From positions 1 to 9,322 of the forward strand of contig JAZDOR010000148.1 of the NCBI GenBank assembly GCA_043798435.1: a stretch of 9,322 nucleotides of DNA, read 5' to 3'. This DNA comes from JAGUXG01 sp043798435. Its GTDB lineage: Bacteria; UBA9089; UBA9088; JAGUXG01. Below are positions 1 to 5,403 of the stretch, in pieces; the first letter of the stretch is position 1; the number at the start of each line of letters is the position of its first letter. Made by a program: the position numbers and the translations under genes. Below the pieces are notes generated by a model. It saw nothing but the letters and a program-made list of their open reading frames with translations. It ran no database searches and had not been told where the DNA came from.

Positions 1-141
1 AAAGGGAATTATTCACCGCAGAGAACGCAGAGTTCGCTGAGATAATTATGGATAAGGTTAAATTCAAAGTAGATATTTTATTTCTCTGTGCCCTCTGCGA
101 CCTCTGCGGTTAATCTTTTCTTCAGATGAGTAAAGTGTTAC
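1..141 (+). mobile_element. TIR element copy A, right part (left end outside window)
   Basis: This is a non-coding element cut by the window edge. A left arm made of 9-bp units (ACCGCAGAG, AACGCAGAG, TTCGCTGAG; about 14-40) is followed by an AT-rich loop. A complementary right arm (CTCTGTGCC, CTCTGCGAC, CTCTGCGG; about 84-109) then leads to the right terminal repeat at 120-141, which starts CTTCAGATGAG and ends GTGTTAC. The same architecture recurs at 5217-5367 and, inverted, at 9116-9322. The left terminus is not visible. It resembles a miniature inverted-repeat element with no coding capacity. Confidence 0.75.
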
Positions 142-156
142 GATAATTTATAGGTC

Positions 157-193
157 TTTTAGATCTATTCTTTCAGAAAGAATGCATCTAAAA
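157..193. other. AT-rich hairpin of unknown role
   Basis: TTTTAGAT (157-164) is complementary to ATCTAAAA (186-193), and ATTCTTT (167-173) is complementary to AAAGAAT (177-183) across a 3-nt CAG loop. The two stems are separated by one T-G wobble and one mismatch. Neither strand has a clean U-tract after the stem, so an intrinsic terminator is not well supported. It lies between element A and the promoter of the first gene. Confidence 0.5.
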
Positions 194-305
194 AAAGAGG
201 GAAAATGGTCTTGACAAACCCGTCCACCTTAAATTGATTGTTCCTTTTCAATTTTAGATAGAGTAATGAAGTTTTTTGACTTTTTCAAGTTTGTGATAAT
301 TTCTA

Positions 306-334
306 CTGACAAAATCAAAGAAATATGTTATACT
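306..334 (+). promoter_or_regulatory. Sigma-70-type promoter for the cohesin gene
   Basis: The -35 hexamer CTGACA (306-311) is separated by 17 bp from the -10 hexamer TATACT (329-334). A TG at 326-327 gives the extended -10 form TGTTATACT. Transcription would start near 341, just before the ribosome binding site, giving a leader of about 18 nt. A second extended -10 candidate, TGTGATAAT (292-300), has no well-spaced -35 box. Confidence 0.55.
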
Positions 335-344
335 TAAAAAAGTT

Positions 345-352
345 AAGGAGGT
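345..352 (+). promoter_or_regulatory. Strong Shine-Dalgarno site
   Basis: AAGGAGGT lies 6 nt before the ATG at 359. It is a near-complete match to the anti-Shine-Dalgarno sequence and fixes the start of the first gene. Confidence 0.85.
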
Positions 353-358
353 GCAGAA

Positions 359-2224
359 ATGCAAAAATTAGTAGTTTTGGGATTGGTTATGATGGGGCTT
401 GGGATTTCAGAGGGTTTTGGAGCTATAGTGAATGGAGGAGACAGTGGTATCCTTGTGGCAAGTGTTCCAAACAACCCTGAGTCTGCGGCAGATATGCCAG
501 GGGATGTCATCGGCTGGTATCAGCCAGGCACCCTGACCTGCACCAGCAATATAACAGAGGTGCAGACAGCGACAACCATTGTAAGGATTGTGCCGCAGAC
601 AATCTATACAAAAAAGAATGGAACATTTACAGTCAATATTGAGATTGTAGATGTGAAGGATTTGACAGGTCTTCATCTCTATCTCTTCTATCAACCCTCA
701 AAAGTAAGCATTGCTTCTAATGGAACACCATCTTTAGGTTCTCTTCTAAAACAAGGTGGTTGGAGTGGTTATACTGACATTTATCGAGATAAGGGGTATA
801 TAGAACTAAGTTATATAGCAACCTCAGGTGATGCAGATGGAACAGGAACAGTAGTAGAGAATATTATTTTTGAAACATTGGCTGATAACCCAACGAGTGA
901 CTTGATGTTTGGAAGCACAACCCTTCTTGCCACAGGAAACTACATAGAAATACCGGTTGCCCTTCTTAATGGTCATATCTATTCATATCAATTAGACCAT
1001 TTTAACCTCCTTGCTCCAAAGGATGTGATTGCGGCAAGACCATTTACAACAACAGTAACTGCCAAGGACCAGGAGGAAAAAGTATTTTCCGATTATAAGG
1101 GAACGATTGTTATTACCTCTAATCCAGGAACAATTAGCTACACCCTGAGCAATTTCATAGGAGGAAAGGCAGTAGCTACAATCACGAGGTATGCTGTAGG
1201 CACAATGACCATCAAGGCGAAGGATATAGAGACCAGCATTGCTACAGAGACTGGTTCAATCATAGTTAGATACCTCTGCGACTTCGGGGGCAGCCTTCAA
1301 TCAGAAAATCCAAACAATACTATAGCGTTTGAAGACCTTGTCTGGTTTGCCAAATACTGGCGATCACAAGACCCAAAGGGTGATATTGGTGGACAGAACC
1401 AATCTGGAAATCCTCCATATATCCAATCGCAACCAGATGGTGCGGTTGAGTTTTGGGACTTGGTTATCTTTGCTAAAATGTGGAGATGGTTCCATGGAGG
1501 GAAGGGATTGGCAGAGACTGGTGGTTTTGCTGATATAGGACTTTCTGCCACAAAGATTGAGGTAGGAAAGGATGCGGAATTTGTTCTTGGAATAGATGTA
1601 AAAGAGGCAAAGAATCTTCTCGGTGCCAATATTACCTTAAGCTACGACCCAGAAAAGATAGCCCTACTTTCTGCTGAGAGTGGCAATCTTTTTGGTCAAG
1701 ATGAAGGATTTGGCTCTGATTTGGAAAAAGGGGAGATAAGTCTTGCCTCTTTTGATATAGACAAAGGAGTCTCAGCATCAGGCAATATGCTCAATCTAAG
1801 ATTTAAGTCACTGGTTGAAGACCCAGAAAGCAAGATACGGGTGAATCTTTCTTATGCCTTGACAGGGAATGATATTGAGATAAAAGACAGATCTTTTGAG
1901 GTCTGTGTAGAACCAGCAGGCCCAGCATACTCTGCCCTATTCCAATCAGTGCCAAACCCAGCCAGAGAGGGTGTCTGGATTCCATATCAATTAGCAGAGG
2001 GAGCAGAGGTTGAGATAAAGGTCTACAATATCCTTGGTCAGGTGGTAAAGAATATAGATATTGGCTATAAACCAAAAAGGTTTTATAAAGCATTAGAACA
2101 AAACAGTGCTGCTCGCTGGGACCTCACTAATAACTCAAACCAGAAGGTAGCAAATGGCCTCTACTTTTACCAACTGAAGGCAGGAAAGTTCTCTGATACC
2201 AAGGCTATGGCTATCTCAAGATAA
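359..2224 (+). CDS. Secreted cohesin / dockerin-like / cohesin protein with T9SS-type sorting domain
   Basis: This exported 621-residue surface protein is predicted to mediate protein assembly. Residues 1-22 form a signal peptide. Residues about 75-205 resemble a cohesin module (IVPQTIYTKKNGTFTVNIEI, then a GTGTV...IIFE strand). An Ig-like segment follows (about 212-303). Residues about 305-378 contain two dockerin-like units, IAFEDLVWFAKYW and DGAVEFWDLVIFAKMW. The second keeps the DG-x-V-x-F-x-DL calcium-loop signature; the first has lost most acidic loop residues. A second cohesin module spans about 388-515 (IEVGKDAEFVLGIDVKEAKN, LSYDPEKI). Residues about 527-621 form a FlgD-like/T9SS type A C-terminal domain (PNPAREG, YNILGQVV, NGLYFYQLKAG). 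The start is fixed by the strong ribosome binding site at 345-352. The next gene begins 42 bp downstream and shares the cohesin plus Ig-like N-terminal half. Domain calls rest on motif recognition. The binding partner and any cellulosome-like function are unknown. Confidence 0.85.
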   Translation: MQKLVVLGLVMMGLGISEGFGAIVNGGDSGILVASVPNNPESAADMPGDVIGWYQPGTLTCTSNITEVQTATTIVRIVPQTIYTKKNGTFTVNIEIVDVKDLTGLHLYLFYQPSKVSIASNGTPSLGSLLKQGGWSGYTDIYRDKGYIELSYIATSGDADGTGTVVENIIFETLADNPTSDLMFGSTTLLATGNYIEIPVALLNGHIYSYQLDHFNLLAPKDVIAARPFTTTVTAKDQEEKVFSDYKGTIVITSNPGTISYTLSNFIGGKAVATITRYAVGTMTIKAKDIETSIATETGSIIVRYLCDFGGSLQSENPNNTIAFEDLVWFAKYWRSQDPKGDIGGQNQSGNPPYIQSQPDGAVEFWDLVIFAKMWRWFHGGKGLAETGGFADIGLSATKIEVGKDAEFVLGIDVKEAKNLLGANITLSYDPEKIALLSAESGNLFGQDEGFGSDLEKGEISLASFDIDKGVSASGNMLNLRFKSLVEDPESKIRVNLSYALTGNDIEIKDRSFEVCVEPAGPAYSALFQSVPNPAREGVWIPYQLAEGAEVEIKVYNILGQVVKNIDIGYKPKRFYKALEQNSAARWDLTNNSNQKVANGLYFYQLKAGKFSDTKAMAISR

Positions 2225-2230
2225 GAGAAG

Positions 2231-2259
2231 TTGCTTTTTATAAGCAAATTCTGTATAAT
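2231..2259 (+). promoter_or_regulatory. Candidate promoter for a leaderless second cohesin gene
   Basis: A perfect -10 hexamer TATAAT (2254-2259) lies 17 bp after a weak -35 TTGCTT (2231-2236). The ATG at 2267 falls 7 nt after the -10 box, exactly where transcription would be expected to start, and no Shine-Dalgarno sequence precedes it. TTGCTT and AAGCAA (2242-2247) also form a small perfect hairpin overlapping the spacer. The promoter is inferred from spacing alone. Confidence 0.4.
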
Positions 2260-2266
2260 CCTCTCT

Positions 2267-4045
2267 ATGAGAAACATCCTTTTAGCCCTGCTCTTGGGCT
2301 CAAGTCTCTTTGCTACATCCATCCAGATAAAGCCGGAAACCGTTTGTATTAGAAAAGGCGGAACATTCACCGTAGATGTAATTGTAGGGAGCGTAGAAGA
2401 TTTAGGAGGAGCTAATCTTATCCTAAACTTTGACCCAAATAAAATAAAGGTAATAGCTACCCCTACAGTAGGTTCATTACTGACAGAGATGGGTTGGATG
2501 GAGCCTGAAATAGGGGATGGCTATGTAAAAGTAAGTGGGGTGAGGTTTCCCCCTACTGGAACAAGTGGAACAGGCAGCATAGCTGAAGATATTATCTTTG
2601 AGGCAAAGGCTGGTGACCCAACCAGTTATCTTACCTTTGATTTAATCCAACTCATCCACTTTCCAGATTATGAGACAATTACCGTTGATTATATAGGCTC
2701 TTCCTCAATCTTTGCTTATCCTCTTAGCCATTTTAACCTTATTGCTTCATCTACAGCTATAGCAGGTCTTCCCTTTAATCTTATAATTGCTCCTATAGAT
2801 ATTGAAGGAAGCCCATCTTTAGCCTACCAAGGCACAGTCAATCTCACGGTAGATAATGGAAGCATTTCCCCTGCCTCTATATCTGGTTTTTCTGAAGGCT
2901 CATTAACCACCAATATAACCCTGACAAAGTCTGGAACAACGACTATCACCGCCAAAAATTTAATGGGAACTCAAACTGGCACAGCCACAGTCTATGTTAT
3001 TCCTGGCTCTCCAACAGCCTTCAGCCTTCAGCCGCAAGCCGCAAGCCTCACTTCCGATGATTCTTTAGCCTTTACTACCTTTATCAAAGATAGCAATGGC
3101 AACACCTGGACTGTAGCTTCTGCCTTTATTGAGAATGACCCCATCGGCACAATGACAGCCAATACCTATTATCCTGGCAAGGTAGGCACATGGACAATCA
3201 CAGCTACCTACACCACTTTTTCTGCCACAGCCACAATCTATGTTACCCAGGGAAGCTCCATAGCCTTCAGCCTTCAGCCGCAAGCCGCAAGCCTTACTAT
3301 TGATGATTCTCTTGCCTTCATTGCCTTTGTCAGGGATAATGATGGCAACACCCAGACAGTAACAGGCTCCGTCACATTCACCACAAATGGAGGCACAATG
3401 ACAGCTAATGTCTATTATCCAGGAAAAGCAGGCACATGGACGATAACAGCTACCTACACCACATTTATGGCTCAAGCCATAGTCGTAGTCTGTGGCAGAT
3501 TAGCTTCTCTGGCGATAGGGGTAATTGGTGATCAGATTACAAATGTCAGTTTTCCTATAACCATTTCTGCCTCAGATAACAAGGGGGAGCCAATATGGAC
3601 AGGGGCAACCTTGACAGACACATCAGGAACCATTCATCCAATCTTAATAACTGTGCCTGGCACATATACAGGTTATGTGACCATAGCTAAACCCGGGACT
3701 ACATCTATTACTGTCTTATCCGGAACGATCTCAGCAACAAGCAATCCCTTCTTTGTTGAAAATGTTTTTCTGCCAACAGGTCTTGATGATATAAGGGTCT
3801 GGCCTAATCCCTACCGGAGCGATAGGTCTTCTGACCAATTCATTGTCTTTGAGCTTCCATCGGGTTGTCATCTCTGTATCTACACCATTTCAGGCAGACT
3901 GATACGAGAGTTTGAGAAGACTGCAGGTAGAGTCAAGTGGATGCTGGATAATCAGGATGGAGAGCCTGTCTCATCTGGAATGTATATCTACCTGATAGAG
4001 CAGGCAGGCAGAAAGGTTACAGGAGAGGTTGGGGTGATAAAGTAG
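2267..4045 (+). CDS. Secreted cohesin-like / Ig-like repeat protein with T9SS-type sorting domain
   Basis: This exported 592-residue protein is probably a surface or matrix component. The ATG at 2267 was chosen because MRNILLALLLGSSLFA is a compact signal peptide. The TTG at 2231 (12 extra residues) lies 6 nt after the previous stop and has no suitably spaced ribosome binding site. After the signal peptide comes a cohesin-like module (about 17-150; IQIKPETVC, GGTFTVDVIV, LNFDPNKIKV). An Ig-like segment (about 153-245) begins HFNLIAS, paralleling HFNLLAP in the upstream protein. Two tandem 82-residue Ig-like/BIG-type repeats follow (about 247-410), each opening AFSLQPQAASLT and carrying GTWTITATYTTF. 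A further beta domain spans about 411-500, and a FlgD-like/T9SS type A C-terminal domain about 503-592 (WPNPYR, YTISGRLI, SSGMYIYLIEQAG). No dockerin-like unit is visible. It probably arose from the same ancestral module as the upstream gene. The exact ligand is unknown. Confidence 0.82.
   Translation: MRNILLALLLGSSLFATSIQIKPETVCIRKGGTFTVDVIVGSVEDLGGANLILNFDPNKIKVIATPTVGSLLTEMGWMEPEIGDGYVKVSGVRFPPTGTSGTGSIAEDIIFEAKAGDPTSYLTFDLIQLIHFPDYETITVDYIGSSSIFAYPLSHFNLIASSTAIAGLPFNLIIAPIDIEGSPSLAYQGTVNLTVDNGSISPASISGFSEGSLTTNITLTKSGTTTITAKNLMGTQTGTATVYVIPGSPTAFSLQPQAASLTSDDSLAFTTFIKDSNGNTWTVASAFIENDPIGTMTANTYYPGKVGTWTITATYTTFSATATIYVTQGSSIAFSLQPQAASLTIDDSLAFIAFVRDNDGNTQTVTGSVTFTTNGGTMTANVYYPGKAGTWTITATYTTFMAQAIVVVCGRLASLAIGVIGDQITNVSFPITISASDNKGEPIWTGATLTDTSGTIHPILITVPGTYTGYVTIAKPGTTSITVLSGTISATSNPFFVENVFLPTGLDDIRVWPNPYRSDRSSDQFIVFELPSGCHLCIYTISGRLIREFEKTAGRVKWMLDNQDGEPVSSGMYIYLIEQAGRKVTGEVGVIK
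3016..3050 (+). repeat. 7-bp tandem repeat block in coding sequence (first copy)
   Basis: There are five consecutive heptamers: AGCCTTC twice, AGCCGCA twice, then AGCCTCA. They encode most of AFSLQPQAASL. Three reading phases are used because 7 is not a multiple of 3. An equivalent block lies exactly 246 bp downstream. Confidence 0.8.
3262..3296 (+). repeat. 7-bp tandem repeat block in coding sequence (second copy)
   Basis: There are five consecutive heptamers: AGCCTTC twice, AGCCGCA twice, then AGCCTTA. The first four units are identical to the block at 3016-3050, although the surrounding domain copies have diverged more. Confidence 0.8.
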
Positions 4046-4051
4046 TGTATA

Positions 4052-4151
4052 GTTTAGAGTTTAGAGTTTAGAGTTGAATAATAACTCAAAACTCAAAACT
4101 CATAACTCATAACTCATAACTCATAACTCATAACTCAAAAGAGTTTAGAGT
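4052..4151. repeat. Intergenic 7-bp tandem repeats with large hairpin
   Basis: GTTTAGA occurs three times (4052-4072). After a short gap come eight heptamers (4083-4138): AACTCAA twice, AACTCAT five times, AACTCAA once. GAGTTTAGAGT follows at 4141-4151. The two repeat types are nearly reverse complements: 4057-4075 can pair with 4083-4101 (17 of 19 positions) around a 7-nt loop, GAATAAT. The block fills almost the whole 126-bp gap between the second cohesin gene and the PorV-like gene. A role in mRNA processing or termination is possible, but there is no U-tract. Confidence 0.85.
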
Positions 4152-4171
4152 AAAGGTTGGGATATGGTAAA

Positions 4172-5104
4172 ATGAAGGCAATAGTTATTTTTCTCTCAAT
4201 AGCTGGAGTCTTGTCTGCAGGAGAGGGAAGACATTCTGGAGACTTTCTCAAGATTGGTGTTGGTGCGAGGGCAACTTCTATGGGTGGTGCAAATGTTGCT
4301 TCAGGCGAAGATATAGAAGCACTCTTTCTGAACCCAGCAGGTCTTTCTAATTTATCAAACCTTCAATTCCTTGCAGGTCATACCCTCTGGATAGCTGATA
4401 CGCAGCAAAACTTTGTTGCTGGAAGCATTCCTCTAAAAGACCTCATCATCTCCTTTGGACTGAACTATTTAGACTCGCCAAAGATAAAGGAGACAACCAA
4501 AGAATCCCCAGATGGGACAGGAAGGCTCTATTCAGCCAGTAATCTCTGTGCTACTGTTGGTCTGGCAACGAGGGTTTCAAAAAGTCTATCTTGCGGAGGA
4601 AGCCTCAATCTTCTCACCGAAACAATTGACGATGTTAAAGCAGATGGGGCTTTCTTGAACCTTGGCCTGATAAACCAGCCTAAAAAATCAAAGATACGAT
4701 ATGGGCTTGTTCTCACAGGGCTTACCTTAAAGAGCTTATCCTTCATCAATGAGAATAGCCGCTTACCTTTGGGGATAAGAACAGGCGTGGCTTACATAGA
4801 AAACAAGGTTCCGGTAACTTTTGAGGCAGACCTCTCTTATCTGGAAGATGAAGGGTTTTCCTGCGCTGCTGGCAGCGAGTATATCCTTGGCAATACCATA
4901 TCCTTTCGGGCAGGATACTCTACCAGACTGACTGATATTGGCTCTGGCGTATCCTTTGGATTTGGCTTTAGAAAGGATGAGGTGGAGATAAGATATTCTT
5001 TCCTACCTTCAGAGATAAATGCAACCCACCGTGGCTTGATTCTCATTGGGGAAAAGGAGAAAAAACCTCGCAAAAAACCGGGCAAATTCTTTCTTGACCT
5101 ATAA
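4172..5104 (+). CDS. PorV/PorQ-family outer-membrane beta-barrel protein
   Basis: This predicted 310-residue outer-membrane beta-barrel belongs to the family that includes PorV, the type IX secretion shuttle that hands cargo to the surface attachment machinery. Residues 1-16 (MKAIVIFLSIAGVLSA) form a signal peptide. The family signature follows at once: GDFLKIGVGARATSMGGA (about 23-40), an acidic short turn, and LFLNPAGLS (51-59). Alternating beta-strand segments continue to the end, with a basic tail EKEKKPRKKPGK. The ATG at 4172 was preferred over the in-frame TTG at 4157 because it begins the signal peptide directly. Neither start has a convincing ribosome binding site; AAAGG at 4152-4156 is 15 nt from the ATG. 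It follows two genes encoding proteins with T9SS-type C-terminal domains, which supports a secretion role. PorV and PorQ cannot be told apart here, and a more general FadL-like barrel role is possible. Confidence 0.82.
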   Translation: MKAIVIFLSIAGVLSAGEGRHSGDFLKIGVGARATSMGGANVASGEDIEALFLNPAGLSNLSNLQFLAGHTLWIADTQQNFVAGSIPLKDLIISFGLNYLDSPKIKETTKESPDGTGRLYSASNLCATVGLATRVSKSLSCGGSLNLLTETIDDVKADGAFLNLGLINQPKKSKIRYGLVLTGLTLKSLSFINENSRLPLGIRTGVAYIENKVPVTFEADLSYLEDEGFSCAAGSEYILGNTISFRAGYSTRLTDIGSGVSFGFGFRKDEVEIRYSFLPSEINATHRGLILIGEKEKKPRKKPGKFFLDL

Positions 5105-5125
5105 GGAATAAAAGTGTAGGAAAAT

Positions 5126-5166
5126 CAGTTACCAATAATTATAGTTATCGGGCAATCTGGTGACTG
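5126..5166. repeat. Imperfect inverted repeat after the PorV-like gene
   Basis: CAGTTACCA (5126-5134) and TGGTGACTG (5158-5166) are complementary at 8 of 9 positions around a 23-nt loop. The stem is weak and no U-tract follows, so a terminator is not claimed. It lies just after the stop codon of the PorV-like gene. Confidence 0.3.
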
Positions 5167-5187
5167 GTGCCTAATCTCAAAGTCCCA

Positions 5188-5209
5188 CTTCAGATGAGCA
5201 AAGTGTTAC
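5188..5209 (+). repeat. Isolated right terminal repeat of the TIR element
   Basis: The 22 bp beginning CTTCAGATGAG and ending GTGTTAC are identical to the right terminus of element B. Both are followed by AATTTAA, giving a 29-bp perfect direct repeat (5188-5216 and 5346-5374). No left arm or left terminus is evident upstream, so this is a remnant or a duplication product. Confidence 0.8.
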
Positions 5210-5216
5210 AATTTAA

Positions 5217-5367
5217 GTAACTATTTACCCAAGTGAAGTAGAAGACAATTGTTCACCGCAGAGCACGCTGAGAACGCAGAGAATTTACAAATTTTTTAAG
5301 TTTTTATTTCTCTGCGACCTCTGCGACCTCTGCGGTTAATCTCTTCTTCAGATGAGCAAAGTGTTAC
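5217..5367 (+). mobile_element. TIR element copy B, complete (151 bp)
   Basis: The left terminus starts GTAACTATTTACCC (5217-5238) and the right terminus ends GTGTTAC (5346-5367). The two are imperfect inverted repeats of 22 bp sharing GTAAC, TTT and TGAAG blocks. Inside are complementary arms of 9-bp units (ACCGCAGAG..., about 5254-5281; CTCTGCGAC twice plus CTCTGCGG, about 5310-5335) around an AT-rich loop. AATTTAA flanks both ends (5210-5216 and 5368-5374), a candidate 7-bp target duplication. It has no coding capacity. It lies directly upstream of the peptidase gene. Confidence 0.8.
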
Positions 5368-5397
5368 AATTTAATTTAGGAGGAGAGTATAAAAAGG
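5362..5397 (+). promoter_or_regulatory. Possible junction promoter and ribosome binding sites for the peptidase
   Basis: The end of element B plus its flank form an extended -10 motif, TGTTACAAT (5362-5370), but no good -35 box was found. AGGAGG (5378-5383) is a strong Shine-Dalgarno-like sequence, though 20 nt from the TTG start. AAAAGG (5392-5397) lies 6 nt from the TTG at 5404 and is better placed. Confidence 0.3.
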
Positions 5398-5403
5398 ATA
5401 ATT

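Larger units (their letters stand above)
3004..3492 (+). repeat. Two tandem copies of a 246-bp coding repeat
   Basis: Two in-frame copies, about 3004-3249 and 3250-3492, encode homologous 82-residue beta domains. The intervals between matching landmarks (the 7-bp repeat block, and the GTMTAN and GTWTITATYTTF strands) agree with a 246-bp period. The central part is the most diverged: ASAFIENDPIG in copy 1 against TGSVTFTTNGG in copy 2. This indicates intragenic duplication followed by divergence. Confidence 0.85.

Noticed and set aside
211..239. Promoter with a perfect -35 TTGACA at 211-216
   Set aside because: The sequence 17 bp downstream (TTGATT) is a poor -10 box, and the site is about 120 bp from the gene; the promoter at 306-334 fits better.
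1297..1629. Open frame of 110 codons on the minus strand
   Set aside because: It is antisense to the dockerin-like and second cohesin region, which has clear protein homology on the plus strand.
2231..2266. Alternative TTG start adding 12 residues to the second cohesin protein
   Set aside because: It is only 6 nt after the previous stop, has no correctly spaced Shine-Dalgarno sequence, and would put extra residues before an already complete signal peptide. It was not fully excluded.
3065..3475. Open frame of 136 codons on the minus strand, Cys/Gly-rich
   Set aside because: It lies antisense to the duplicated Ig-like repeats of the second cohesin gene. Its internal repetition simply mirrors that duplication, and it has no recognisable domain.
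359..4045. Cellulosome scaffoldin
   Set aside because: Cohesin and dockerin-like modules alone do not show this: no carbohydrate-binding module or glycoside hydrolase is visible, and such modules are widespread in non-cellulolytic bacteria.
4052..4151. CRISPR-like array
   Set aside because: Units are 7 bp with no spacers between them, so this is a simple tandem repeat.
4157..4171. Alternative TTG start adding five residues to the PorV-like protein
   Set aside because: The ATG at 4172 directly opens a normal signal peptide; the longer form gains nothing.
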